This document shows, in pieces, positions 6,885 through 14,466 of a stretch of 19,996 bases of DNA (positions within the stretch are counted from its first letter, which is position 1; each line of letters opens with the position of its first letter). The DNA comes from RGIG5612 sp045627365 (GTDB lineage Bacteria > Bacillota > Clostridia > Lachnospirales > Lachnospiraceae). The position numbers were made by a program, and so were the translations under genes. The stretch spans positions 1 to 19,996 of the forward strand of contig JAZQNN010000035.1 in assembly GCA_045627365.1 (NCBI GenBank), in the 5' to 3' direction. A model generated the notes under the pieces. That model saw only the letters and a list, made by a program, of their open reading frames with translations, searched no databases and was not told where the DNA came from.

Positions 6885-7781
6885 TTAGAAATCCTGCTCC
6901 ATATCCTTCAGGATCTGCAATTCCTCTTCGGTCATTTCTTCCTGCTTCTGGTTGTTCTTGCGGTTCTTCCTGGTGAAGTGAAGTTTTCCGGCCTCGTACT
7001 CACGTGCTTCCTTCTCATCATCGCCCATATCAACGATAACTCGGATCTTCTGGCGCAGGATATTCACGGAATCGACCACTGCCTTATGACCGTCCTCGGT
7101 TATTGCCTCATCTCCGACCCTCGGAAGAGTCTTGTTGAGCTCCTGATATGTTTCTTCCTCGTAGCGGATGCAGCACATCAGTCTTCCGCAGCATCCGTAG
7201 ATCTTGGTCGGATTGAGCGAAAGATTCTGGTCTTTGGCCATTCTGATTGAAACCGGCGCAAATTCGGTCTGGAACGTATGGCAGCAGAACTCCCTGCCGC
7301 ACACACCGATGCCGCCCATGGTCCTTGCTTCATCGCGGACACCGATCTGCCTGAGCTCGATACGCGTCTTGTAAACGCTCGCCAGATCCTTGACCAGCTC
7401 TCTGAAGTCAACACGTCCGTCAGCCGTGAAGTAGAACAGTATCTTGCTTCCGTCAAATGTACACTCTACATCGACCAGCTTCATCTCAAGGCCGTGCTTG
7501 GCGATCTTCTCAAGACAAACGTCGAAAGCCTTCTTCTCCTTTTCCTTATTGGCTTCGGCCTTCTGATCATCCTCAGGAGTCGCGATGCGAATGACCGGCT
7601 TAAGCGGAGCAACAACTTCGCTGTCGGTTACTTCTTTTATGTCGCACACGACCTGTCCGTACTCGATGCCTCTTGCGGTCTCTACGATAACGTGCTGGTC
7701 CTGATTTATCTCAAAATCCACCGGGTCAAAGTAATAAACTTTGCCGCCCTGCCTAAATTTAACTCCTACTACTTTTACCAT
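6885..7781 (-). CDS. ricT: RicT (YaaT), PSP1-domain Fe-S protein of the RNase Y specificity complex
   Basis: A 298-residue PSP1-domain protein. In Bacillus, RicT with RicA and RicF forms a complex carrying Fe-S clusters that directs RNase Y cleavage of operon mRNAs and affects sporulation and competence. The cysteine-rich core is present: GVCGREFCC (159-167; C161, C166, C167) and GCCGRLMCC (196-204; C197, C198, C203, C204). The C-terminal 35 residues are charged and low complexity (RKNRKNNQKQEEMTEEE). The first 23 nt overlap the end of holB, and a GAGGATCAGAAG purine-rich site precedes the ATG. holB-ricT adjacency is a known Firmicute arrangement. Confidence 0.9.
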   Translation of the reverse strand: MVKVVGVKFRQGGKVYYFDPVDFEINQDQHVIVETARGIEYGQVVCDIKEVTDSEVVAPLKPVIRIATPEDDQKAEANKEKEKKAFDVCLEKIAKHGLEMKLVDVECTFDGSKILFYFTADGRVDFRELVKDLASVYKTRIELRQIGVRDEARTMGGIGVCGREFCCHTFQTEFAPVSIRMAKDQNLSLNPTKIYGCCGRLMCCIRYEEETYQELNKTLPRVGDEAITEDGHKAVVDSVNILRQKIRVIVDMGDDEKEAREYEAGKLHFTRKNRKNNQKQEEMTEEELQILKDMEQDF

Positions 7782-8802
7782 TTCTTCTGATCCTCAAAAA
7801 TAAATTCTCAAATACTGCCTCGGGCTTGACCGCCCCTTTGAAATTATCTCCGGCAGTATCTATGTCCGTAAATACATTCCCCAGGCCCTCAAAGCTGAAT
7901 GCTGTGGCCTGTTCTTTCAGTATCCGCATCTCTCCCGGGAAATAAAGCTCCTCTTTGCCGACCGGCTCAGCCTGCTCTGTAAGGCTCTTCACTACCAGTA
8001 CGTCCCTGAACCAGCTTCTTACCGCCTCGAGTGCCTCTTTGTAGTCCTGCTTTCCGAGGCTTTCCGATATCTGAAAGATCTCAAGCGCGTCTGCAGTCAG
8101 AATGTTCCTTAAGAACTCGCATGTCTCATCCAGAAGGCTCTTTAACTTCCGCCCTTCGGCCAGTTCCAGCGCCCTTCCGAGATTCCCTTTCACAAACGCC
8201 GCTATCTCAGCCGCTTCATCCTCAGGAACGCCCTTTTCGGTCAGCCTGCCCTTTATCACGTCTCTTTCAAGCATATCCATTTCCAGGCGAACTGTCCTGG
8301 AACGGATCGTATCCATCAGAATATCGGCATTATCCGTCAGCAAAAGGAAAATAGCGTATGCGGGCGGCTCTTCTATCGTCTTGAGAATGGCGTTCTGCCC
8401 GTTCTCGTTCATAAGATGCGCGTCCTCGATGATGTACACTTTGTACGGTCCGTAATACGGTCCGATCGCAACGTCATTAATGACCTGTTCTCTGAGTTCA
8501 CCCACAGTCAGCACGTTCGGCTTTTCGTGGACCGTCCTGATAATATCGGGATGATTGCCGCTGAATGCCTTTATGCAGGAAGAGCACATTCCGCATGGAG
8601 CAACGCCCCGACCTGCTTCTGTCTGTGAAACTTTCGGATCGCTGCACAGAAGAGCTGCGGCCATATACATGGCAAGTGTCTTTTTGCCGCTTCCTTCGGG
8701 GCCGTTGATGATGTACGCATGCGAAAGCTTCCCGCTGGCAATGGCTTTGGTCAAATGAGCGATATTTTTCTCGTTTCCGAGGATCTTCGTGTATCCGGCC
8801 AT
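7759..8802 (-). CDS. holB: DNA polymerase III delta prime subunit (clamp loader)
   Basis: A 347-residue AAA+ clamp-loader subunit. From ATG 8802: Walker A GPEGSGKKT (34-42), zinc module cysteines C53, C70, C73 and C76 (CGMCSSC), Walker-B-like IIEDAHLM (124-131), sensor segment TIRSRT (165-170) where many relatives have SRC. It loads the beta clamp together with tau/gamma and delta. I chose ATG 8802 because GGGAG stands 8 nt upstream; a GTG at 8811 overlapping the kinase stop (GTGA) would add three residues and cannot be excluded. The 3' end overlaps ricT. Confidence 0.9.
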   Translation of the reverse strand: MAGYTKILGNEKNIAHLTKAIASGKLSHAYIINGPEGSGKKTLAMYMAAALLCSDPKVSQTEAGRGVAPCGMCSSCIKAFSGNHPDIIRTVHEKPNVLTVGELREQVINDVAIGPYYGPYKVYIIEDAHLMNENGQNAILKTIEEPPAYAIFLLLTDNADILMDTIRSRTVRLEMDMLERDVIKGRLTEKGVPEDEAAEIAAFVKGNLGRALELAEGRKLKSLLDETCEFLRNILTADALEIFQISESLGKQDYKEALEAVRSWFRDVLVVKSLTEQAEPVGKEELYFPGEMRILKEQATAFSFEGLGNVFTDIDTAGDNFKGAVKPEAVFENLFLRIRRNGKSSRS

Positions 8803-8807
8803 AAGCT

Positions 8808-9401
8808 TCACTCCCGCCCGAAGGCCCTTTTCCTGATCGCGCTTATGCAGCTGTCCATATCGTCGTTTTCGAATCTGTCGTCAGCACAGATCCCGCACTC
8901 GGCAAGCTTATCCTCGCTGAAATCCTCGCTGTCTGTCAGAAACCGGCGACACATCTCCGCATAGCCGGGCTTTGCCTGGCGGCGTTCCCTTTCTATCGCG
9001 CGCATCAGACGGCATCCGTCTTCGACTTCGACATATATCGGCACGATCCGGTCTGCTCCGTAATAATCGCGCATCTTCACGTAGGACTCCAGTGTTCCGA
9101 TGTAAAGATAGTCCCGCTCGTCCAGCTTCACATAATCCGAATCGACACTGTAATAATACCAGTCACCGTAAACGGTATGGTAAATGCGCTTTTCGATCAG
9201 TTTGCCGGAGCGCTCGAACTCTTTAAGGTCCGCTTCGGTCGTAAAGAAGTACTCCACACCGTTCCTCTCGCCGGCGCGGATCGGACGTGTAGTGTAACCT
9301 ACATAAGGGGTAAGCCCCAGGGACTCATCCTTCAAAAGCTTCGTGTATATGGTGTCCTTTCCGGACGCGCTTTTGCCCATCAGAAAATATATTTTGCCCA
9401 T
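8808..9401 (-). CDS. Guanylate-kinase-like P-loop nucleotide kinase
   Basis: A 197-residue kinase. The P-loop is MGKSASGKDT (8-17) rather than the usual GPSGAGKST of Gmk. The GMP-binding-like segment TTRPIRAGERNGVEYFF (37-53) is close to the Gmk signature, while the following part has YGDWYYYS where Gmk usually has NYYGT. A basic lid-like segment (ERERRQAKPGYAEMCRRF, 137-154) follows. It could be a divergent GMP kinase or a kinase for another nucleotide. It starts the long operon, at the place where Bacillus has the thymidylate kinase gene upstream of holB. No ribosome site is visible before ATG 9401, and the likely -10 box is only 9 nt away. Confidence 0.75.
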   Translation of the reverse strand: MGKIYFLMGKSASGKDTIYTKLLKDESLGLTPYVGYTTRPIRAGERNGVEYFFTTEADLKEFERSGKLIEKRIYHTVYGDWYYYSVDSDYVKLDERDYLYIGTLESYVKMRDYYGADRIVPIYVEVEDGCRLMRAIERERRQAKPGYAEMCRRFLTDSEDFSEDKLAECGICADDRFENDDMDSCISAIRKRAFGRE

Positions 9402-9410
9402 AATCGGTTT

Positions 9411-9441
9411 ATTTTAACATAGAATTTACTTTTTTTGTACA
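9411..9441 (-). promoter_or_regulatory. Putative promoter of the kinase-holB-ricT operon
   Basis: On the minus strand an extended -10 TGTTAAAAT (-10 hexamer at 9416-9411) stands 9 nt before the ATG. The -35 is weak: TACAAA at 17-nt spacing or TGTACA at 19. The predicted start point would be 2-4 nt from the ATG, implying a very short or no leader. The AT-rich setting makes chance matches possible. Confidence 0.4.
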
Positions 9442-9453
9442 CATTAGTATAAT
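9425..9453 (+). promoter_or_regulatory. Promoter of the esterase-nnrD unit
   Basis: TTTACT (9425-9430), 17-nt spacer, perfect TATAAT (9448-9453). The leader would be about 24 nt and contains AAGGAG (9469-9474), 9 nt before ATG 9484. It overlaps the opposing kinase promoter. Confidence 0.7.
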
Positions 9454-9483
9454 TTAGAAAAACTTAAAAAGGAGCAGAAAACG

Positions 9484-10302
9484 ATGGCACTTATTAATTT
9501 TAACTTTGAAAGTCACTTTCTGAAAGGCAATACCGAGATCGGCATCATTCTTCCGGATCTTCCCCGCACCGAGATCCCTAAGGAGTTCTATGCAAAAGGT
9601 CACAAATACAAGGTCCTCTGGCTCCTTCACGGTGCCATGGGCGACTATTCTGACTGGGTCCGCAAGAGCAATATCGAGCTGTACGCGTGCGAAAATGACC
9701 TGGTCGTAGTAATGCCTTCAGCCCTCAACTCCCGCTATACAAGCTGGCCGAATTTCGGCAACGGCTATGACATGGAATCATTCCTGATCGACGAGCTGAT
9801 GCCGCTTATCTACGGATGGTTCCCGGTTTCCGACAAGAGAGAGGACAACTTCATTGCCGGCCTTTCCATGGGCGGAATGGGCACTCTTAAGTACGTGCTG
9901 AATTACCCGGAGAAATTTGCCGCTGCAGCATGCTTCTCATCATCTGCATTCGATTACGAAACTCTCGCCAAAGAAGGCGGCTTCGAGTATGAGCGTTCGT
10001 TAAACATCATCAATCGCTACGGCAGCCTTGACAACCTCCTGGCATCAAGTGATAACGTTTGGGATATCGTTAAGAACAAGACTTACAAAGACCTTCCGCC
10101 GATCCATTTCTACATGGGCGGCTCCGACAAGGGCTTTGACCGTTTTATGAGCTTCAAGACAATGGCGGAAGAAGCTCAGTTTCCTGCAACATTTGAGATC
10201 ATCCCGGGATACGAACACGAGTGGCGCTTCTGGGAGCTGGTAGTTCAGAAAGCCCTTCATGAATTCGGCTTTTCATCACGCGAGCGCGGCAACGCATATT
10301 GA
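9484..10302 (+). CDS. Alpha/beta-hydrolase esterase (PF00756 putative esterase, tributyrin-esterase-like)
   Basis: A 272-residue serine hydrolase of the esterase-D/tributyrin-esterase type. The nucleophile elbow is GLSMGG with S128; the acid is probably D215 (GGSDKGF) and the base H245 (GYEHEW). The oxyanion strand WLLHGAMGDYSDW (46-58) is typical of the family. No signal peptide, so cytoplasmic. Relatives split short-chain acyl esters or S-formylglutathione-like substrates; the natural substrate is unknown. A good ribosome site and promoter precede it, and the next gene begins at its stop codon, so the two are co-transcribed. It is not a close copy of the esterase at 14520-15683, which has a different elbow and an extra N-terminal domain. 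Confidence 0.85.
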   Translation: MALINFNFESHFLKGNTEIGIILPDLPRTEIPKEFYAKGHKYKVLWLLHGAMGDYSDWVRKSNIELYACENDLVVVMPSALNSRYTSWPNFGNGYDMESFLIDELMPLIYGWFPVSDKREDNFIAGLSMGGMGTLKYVLNYPEKFAAAACFSSSAFDYETLAKEGGFEYERSLNIINRYGSLDNLLASSDNVWDIVKNKTYKDLPPIHFYMGGSDKGFDRFMSFKTMAEEAQFPATFEIIPGYEHEWRFWELVVQKALHEFGFSSRERGNAY

Positions 10303-10304
10303 TC

Positions 10305-11201
10305 ATGAACATTATTGACGAAGCATTTGTAAAATCAAAACTTCCAGGGCGCGCAGCAGACGCTCATAAGGGCGATTTCGGACGCGTTCTTGTCTATGCC
10401 GGCAGCGTCGGCATGGCTGGAGCTGCTGCCCTTTGCGGACGTTCTGTCCTCAGAAGCGGCGCGGGGCTTACTCAGTTTCTGGTGCCCGAGCTGGATCCTT
10501 TGGGAATCTTCCCGATCCTGCAGACTCTGGTTCCTGAGGCAACCTGTGTTGACGGAAATAACCTGGATCTTGCAAATTATTCAGCGATCGCCGCAGGCCC
10601 GGGTCTTGGAACATCCAAAGACGCCGAGCAGCATCTCCTTAAGATAATCAGGAACTACCGCGGCGTTCTCGTACTTGACGCGGACGCACTCAACATGCTT
10701 TCCGCCTCTGACAAGCTCCGCCTGGCACTTGCGGAAGCCTCCGCTTCCGGACTTACCGTAATAATGACGCCGCACATCGGTGAGGCAAGAAGGCTTCTTT
10801 ACGATGCAACGCGCGAAATAAAAACCGAGGAGCAGCGCATTCAGGCAGCCCTCGGCTTATCATCGACATATAATTCTATTGTTGTTCTCAAAGGCGCCGG
10901 AACTCTGATCACAGATAACCGCCCTTTGCGAAGCGGGGAACCCCTCATCAGCCGCAACACATCCGGTAATCCGGGAATGGCCACAGGCGGCTCCGGAGAT
11001 GTGCTGACAGGCATAATCGCAGGACTTGCCGGGCAGGGAATCGCGCCATATGACGCTGCCTGCATGGGCGTCTGGATCCACGGACGCGCCGGGGATATCG
11101 CCGCTGCCAAGCTGAGCCAGATCAGTCTGATATCATCAGATCTGCCCACCTTCCTGCCGGAAGTATTCTCTCAGTTGACCACATATTCGCCCGTTCTGTA
11201 A
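10305..11201 (+). CDS. nnrD: ADP-dependent NAD(P)H-hydrate dehydratase, stand-alone
   Basis: A 298-residue ribokinase-fold enzyme that repairs hydrated NADH and NADPH at the expense of ADP. Signatures, numbered from ATG 10305: HKGDFGRVLVYAG (21-33), GPGLGT (98-103), LVLDADALN (122-130), TPHIGE (155-160), VVLKGAGT (193-200), and GNPGMATGGSGDVLTG (221-236) with catalytic D232. The N-terminal NAD(P)HX epimerase domain, fused in many bacteria, is absent. A TTG six bases earlier overlaps the esterase stop and would add two residues; no clear ribosome site distinguishes them, and coupling to the esterase is likely. Its last 31 bp overlap the end of the convergent nuclease gene. Confidence 0.92.
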   Translation: MNIIDEAFVKSKLPGRAADAHKGDFGRVLVYAGSVGMAGAAALCGRSVLRSGAGLTQFLVPELDPLGIFPILQTLVPEATCVDGNNLDLANYSAIAAGPGLGTSKDAEQHLLKIIRNYRGVLVLDADALNMLSASDKLRLALAEASASGLTVIMTPHIGEARRLLYDATREIKTEEQRIQAALGLSSTYNSIVVLKGAGTLITDNRPLRSGEPLISRNTSGNPGMATGGSGDVLTGIIAGLAGQGIAPYDAACMGVWIHGRAGDIAAAKLSQISLISSDLPTFLPEVFSQLTTYSPVL

Positions 11202-11968
11202 TCGATAGTCGCGTCAGGCTCGACATTGTAACAGAACACGCAGAACTTAAGGCCACCCTCATCCTCTACGGAGCAAGCCTCCATCAGGACGCCGGTGGCT
11301 ATTAAATTGTCCCCTTCGAACCACGGCGAAACCCTGTAAATAACGTGGATTCCCTTGTGTGCCCAGATATATGCGGTGACCCGCTCTTCCCACTCAAGCA
11401 TCGTTTCCTGATTGAACGTAGCCGTTCCGGAAATGAGATTGCGGGATTCATCGCAGTCGGACAATTTTCTCATGAGCAGGTGGCTTCTCTGGTAAAATCC
11501 GCCTCCGTGCCAGCCGCTCGGCTTATAGCTGATCCTGCCTCTCCGGCTCGAAGCCATGTGCTCTTCATCCGCACACATCATATTGCTTCCGCATCTGTGA
11601 AGCTCGTCAAGCTCCGACAATTCGATATAGTGCTCCGTCACCAGATCTTCCTCTGTAAAATACGGCTCGCCGTCATTCATTTCAACGTACGGCTGTCCGT
11701 CGTAAGCCGGTATTCCAAGCTCGGCGACGTCAAACTCATCCTTAGGTATCTGCCTTGGTACAATTTCAGTCTCGGCGGACGTCTCCTCGGTAGTTGTTTC
11801 AGGTGTCTCTGTCGTTGTTTCAGGCGTCTTAATTGTCTCGCTCGCTTCCGGCGGACTGAGCGTCTCGGGTTCGCGTGGCGCAAAAAGACCACAGCCGCTT
11901 AAAAGCGCTGCAATGATCAGGCCAACTGCCGTGATATATGTGATTCTGCTTAGTTTTCTGCTCGTCAT
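11171..11968 (-). CDS. Surface lipoprotein with DNA/RNA non-specific endonuclease domain (EndA/DNA-entry nuclease type)
   Basis: A 265-residue protein with a lipoprotein signal: basic start, hydrophobic residues about 10-22 and lipobox LLSGC, lipidated C26. Residues 34-70 are a Thr/Glu/Pro linker with degenerate TPETTTE repeats. The nuclease domain contains LDELHRCGSNMMC, SGWHGGGFYQRSHLL with candidate catalytic H163, and RNLISGTATFNQETM (176-190), whose N186 is a candidate metal ligand. This pattern matches the clostridial DNA-entry nuclease group, where NRCHL is usual; QRSHL here is a variant. It would degrade nucleic acid outside the cell. The ATG shares one base with the stop of the upstream cation transporter (TGATG) and no ribosome site is visible, so translation is probably coupled. 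Confidence 0.82.
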   Translation of the reverse strand: MTSRKLSRITYITAVGLIIAALLSGCGLFAPREPETLSPPEASETIKTPETTTETPETTTEETSAETEIVPRQIPKDEFDVAELGIPAYDGQPYVEMNDGEPYFTEEDLVTEHYIELSELDELHRCGSNMMCADEEHMASSRRGRISYKPSGWHGGGFYQRSHLLMRKLSDCDESRNLISGTATFNQETMLEWEERVTAYIWAHKGIHVIYRVSPWFEGDNLIATGVLMEACSVEDEGGLKFCVFCYNVEPDATIDYRTGEYVVN

Positions 11969-13131
11969 CAGATAAATGAATGCTCTATCGTGAGCACCAG
12001 ATTAAGACGCGGGTCGCGCTCCCTGAACAGTGCGGTAAGATCCTCGTTGATTATCTTTTTATCGAGATTCTTGTCGATCGGAACAACCAGATCAAATATC
12101 AGATTGATGCTTTTATCGCCTTTTACAACTCTGAAATCGTGATATGTATACTCGCTGTTATATGCGCCGATGACCTCATCCGCCATCTTTTTCAGTGTGT
12201 CAACCTCCTCGTCGTTTACCGCGATCGGATCCATATGGATGCAGATGAAGATGTTCAGTTCGTTGACGATCCTGCTTTCGAGTGCGTCGATCGCTTCGTG
12301 CAAGTCTAAGATATTGCCGTCCTGCGATACCTCCGCATGGGCAGATGCAATTACTCTGCCTGCTCCGTAATCGTGTACGATCAGGTCGTGTACGCCCAGG
12401 ACTTCGTCACTGGACATCATTATATCCTCAATGGACTTTACCAGTTCTTTGTCCGGTACCTGCCCCAGGAGCGGACCGATGACATCCTTCAATATATCGA
12501 TGCCCTGAAGCACAATGATGATCGCAACTATAACACCGATAACGCCGTCCGCGATCTTGAATCTGGTAAAATGTGATATTACAAGAGCAACTATAGTCGC
12601 TCCGGTTGCCAGGCAGTCGTTCAGGCAATCCTGTCTGACCGCTTTCATAGCGAGGTTATCGGTTTTCTTATAAATGATTCCGTTGGCGCGGGCCATCCAC
12701 AGCTTGACCAGGATAGCTGCTGCCAGAATGATGATAAACCAGATATTGAACTCAACGGCTTCCGGGTTGATGATCTTGGCGATCGAATCTTTGCCCAATT
12801 CGAAGCCCATCAGGAAAATCAGGAAAGCAACGATCAAAGCACTGACATACTCGATCCTGCCATGTCCGAAAGGATGATCCTTATCGATCGGTTTATTGGC
12901 GATTTTCGTGCCGACAAGCGTTATCACCGAAGATGCAGCATCAGACAGATTGTTGATCGCGTCTGCGGTAATGGACACGCACCTTGTAAGCGAGCCAACA
13001 ATAAACTTGGCAATGCACAGGATGGTGTTGCAGATTATGCCCAAAATGCCGCTGAATATGCCAAGATTTTCTCTGTCTTTGGCCTTGTCATCGGTCTTTT
13101 TAACCAGCGATTCGATTAGTTTTTCTGTCAT
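11968..13131 (-). CDS. Cation diffusion facilitator exporter, probable Mn-type
   Basis: A 387-residue CDF transporter with about six membrane segments (residues about 25-45, 52-74, 97-112, 128-147, 174-188, 194-210) and a cytoplasmic C-terminal domain (ending near HMDP, 296-299 region). TM2 carries ADAINNLSDAAS, giving an N60-x3-D64 metal pair; TM5 carries RQDCLNDCLAT, giving D168-x3-D172. Zinc CDFs use His or Asp at the first positions; an Asn-Asp/Asp-Asp set is the pattern I associate with Mn exporters such as MntE, so manganese efflux is inferred. The conserved HPFGHGRIEY loop (86-95) is present. A GAGGTG ribosome site precedes ATG 13131, and a good promoter lies at 13167-13195. Confidence 0.88.
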   Translation of the reverse strand: MTEKLIESLVKKTDDKAKDRENLGIFSGILGIICNTILCIAKFIVGSLTRCVSITADAINNLSDAASSVITLVGTKIANKPIDKDHPFGHGRIEYVSALIVAFLIFLMGFELGKDSIAKIINPEAVEFNIWFIIILAAAILVKLWMARANGIIYKKTDNLAMKAVRQDCLNDCLATGATIVALVISHFTRFKIADGVIGVIVAIIIVLQGIDILKDVIGPLLGQVPDKELVKSIEDIMMSSDEVLGVHDLIVHDYGAGRVIASAHAEVSQDGNILDLHEAIDALESRIVNELNIFICIHMDPIAVNDEEVDTLKKMADEVIGAYNSEYTYHDFRVVKGDKSINLIFDLVVPIDKNLDKKIINEDLTALFRERDPRLNLVLTIEHSFI

Positions 13132-13166
13132 TTTTCACCTCATCAACTACTGTAGATGTTCCCTCA

Positions 13167-13195
13167 ATCATAGCTTTTGGGGCTATCTTTTGCAA
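13167..13195 (-). promoter_or_regulatory. Promoter of the CDF-nuclease unit
   Basis: Minus strand TTGCAA (13195-13190), 17-nt spacer, TATGAT (13172-13167). Transcription would start near 13160, leaving a leader of about 29 nt with the GAGGTG ribosome site. A small 5-bp inverted repeat (ATAGC/GCTAT, 13170-13174 and 13182-13186) overlaps the -10 and spacer and could be an operator half-site pair, though it is too short to claim. Confidence 0.65.
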
Positions 13196-13204
13196 GTTGA
13201 TTTG

Positions 13205-13233
13205 TTGACTTTTAAATTTGCTAAAGCTAAGAT
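13205..13233 (+). promoter_or_regulatory. Promoter of the MFS gene
   Basis: TTGACT (13205-13210), 17-nt spacer, TAAGAT (13228-13233). The -10 ends 9 nt before ATG 13243, so the transcript would have almost no leader. It is back to back with the CDF promoter, 9 bp separating the two -35 boxes. Confidence 0.55.
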
Positions 13234-13242
13234 ATAGACATT

Positions 13243-14445
13243 ATGGAAAATATAATCGAAGCCAAACCAACCAAACTCTGGAACCGGGCATACATCATGC
13301 TCATCATCGCGTTGATCTGCGCCATGATACCGATGTGCTATGTTATGCCGCTGCTTCCCATCTACATCAAAGGCACACTACACAGCACCGACACAGTAGC
13401 GGGACTTTCAGTCGCACTTTTCAATCTGGTGTCTGTCGTGCTTACCCCATTTGTATCATATCTGGTGGATCACAAGCGCAAAAAATACATTATGATCGTT
13501 GGCTTCATACTGAGTGCGATCACCACCGGGCTGTATTATTTTGCCAATTCGGTCGGATTCCTGCTGCTTGTCCGTGTCGCTTTCGGTATTGCCTTCGCGC
13601 TTGCGCTGACACCTGTCGGACCTTTGATCACTGACTGTCAGGCGCCTGAAAACCGCGGCCGAGCATCCGGCCTTTATGGTCTTTTTATGGCGTTTGCGGC
13701 TGCCGCCGGCCCTGTGCTCGGCCTGACGTTTATGAACGCTTTCAATATCAAGATAGCTTTCGCAATTTTGCCCGCGTTCGGCATAATCGGCCTGATCTGT
13801 TCACTGCTTATTCCGAAGAAACAGGAGCTGGCCTACGCAATTGAGCGCACCGATCATCACTTTACGCTCAAAGGCTCCATCTCCGTGCCGGCCATTCCGC
13901 TTTCCATCGTTCTTTTCATCCTGTACTTTGGCTACGTGACTGTGCCGTCGTTCTTCGCAAAATACGTTGCCGGCTTTAACCTTCCGCTTGCGAACGTAAA
14001 TATTTATTACTTTCTGATATTTATGGTTACGATGATGATCACAAAGATCTCGTTTGAAGCGTTTGAGAAAAAGAAACCGGGGATCACCGGAAAATACGCC
14101 ATCCCGGGAGTTGTGCTTATCTGTATCGGCTTTGCATTCTGCGGATTCGGCACAAGTACCTGGGCATTCCTTGCCTCAGCCTTTATCTACGGCATTGGAT
14201 TCGGTATCTTCCAGCCCCTGCTGTTCTCATCGATCATCGGCGGTGCGGCGCCAAAAGAGCGCGGTGCGGCAAGTGCTACCCTCCTTTACGGTCAGTATCT
14301 GGGCATGATGCTCGGCGGCTATGCATGGGGTTTCATCTCGGATGTTGCCGGTACGGCAATGATTTACAAGGGCTGTATTATTACGAGTGCGCTTTCCGGT
14401 ATTCTGTATCTGGTTCTGCGTAACAAGGGTGCAAAAAAAGATTGA
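13243..14445 (+). CDS. Major facilitator superfamily transporter (drug/metabolite efflux type)
   Basis: A 400-residue, 12-helix MFS permease. The loop after TM2 reads VSYLVDHKRKKYIM (71-84), a motif-A-like Asp plus basic residues; TM4 to TM5 region has RVAFGIAFALAL and ENRGRASGLYG. The second half repeats the pattern (PKERGAASATLLYGQYLGMMLG). Such proteins usually export drugs or metabolites by proton antiport; substrate unknown. The start MENIIEAKPTKLWNRAYI is needed because the next ATG (residue 19) lies inside TM1. No Shine-Dalgarno sequence precedes the ATG. A strong terminator follows 21 nt after the stop. Divergent from the CDF gene, with which it may share regulation. Confidence 0.87.
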   Translation: MENIIEAKPTKLWNRAYIMLIIALICAMIPMCYVMPLLPIYIKGTLHSTDTVAGLSVALFNLVSVVLTPFVSYLVDHKRKKYIMIVGFILSAITTGLYYFANSVGFLLLVRVAFGIAFALALTPVGPLITDCQAPENRGRASGLYGLFMAFAAAAGPVLGLTFMNAFNIKIAFAILPAFGIIGLICSLLIPKKQELAYAIERTDHHFTLKGSISVPAIPLSIVLFILYFGYVTVPSFFAKYVAGFNLPLANVNIYYFLIFMVTMMITKISFEAFEKKKPGITGKYAIPGVVLICIGFAFCGFGTSTWAFLASAFIYGIGFGIFQPLLFSSIIGGAAPKERGAASATLLYGQYLGMMLGGYAWGFISDVAGTAMIYKGCIITSALSGILYLVLRNKGAKKD

Positions 14446-14466
14446 TCTTATAAGATAAGGTAAAAG

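Noticed and set aside
10299..10304. TTG start for nnrD
   Set aside because: Possible by overlap with the esterase stop, but ATG six bases later is a commoner start and the change is only two residues.
13132..13166. Mn riboswitch (yybP-ykoY type) before the CDF gene
   Set aside because: The predicted leader is only about 29 nt, far too short for this element.
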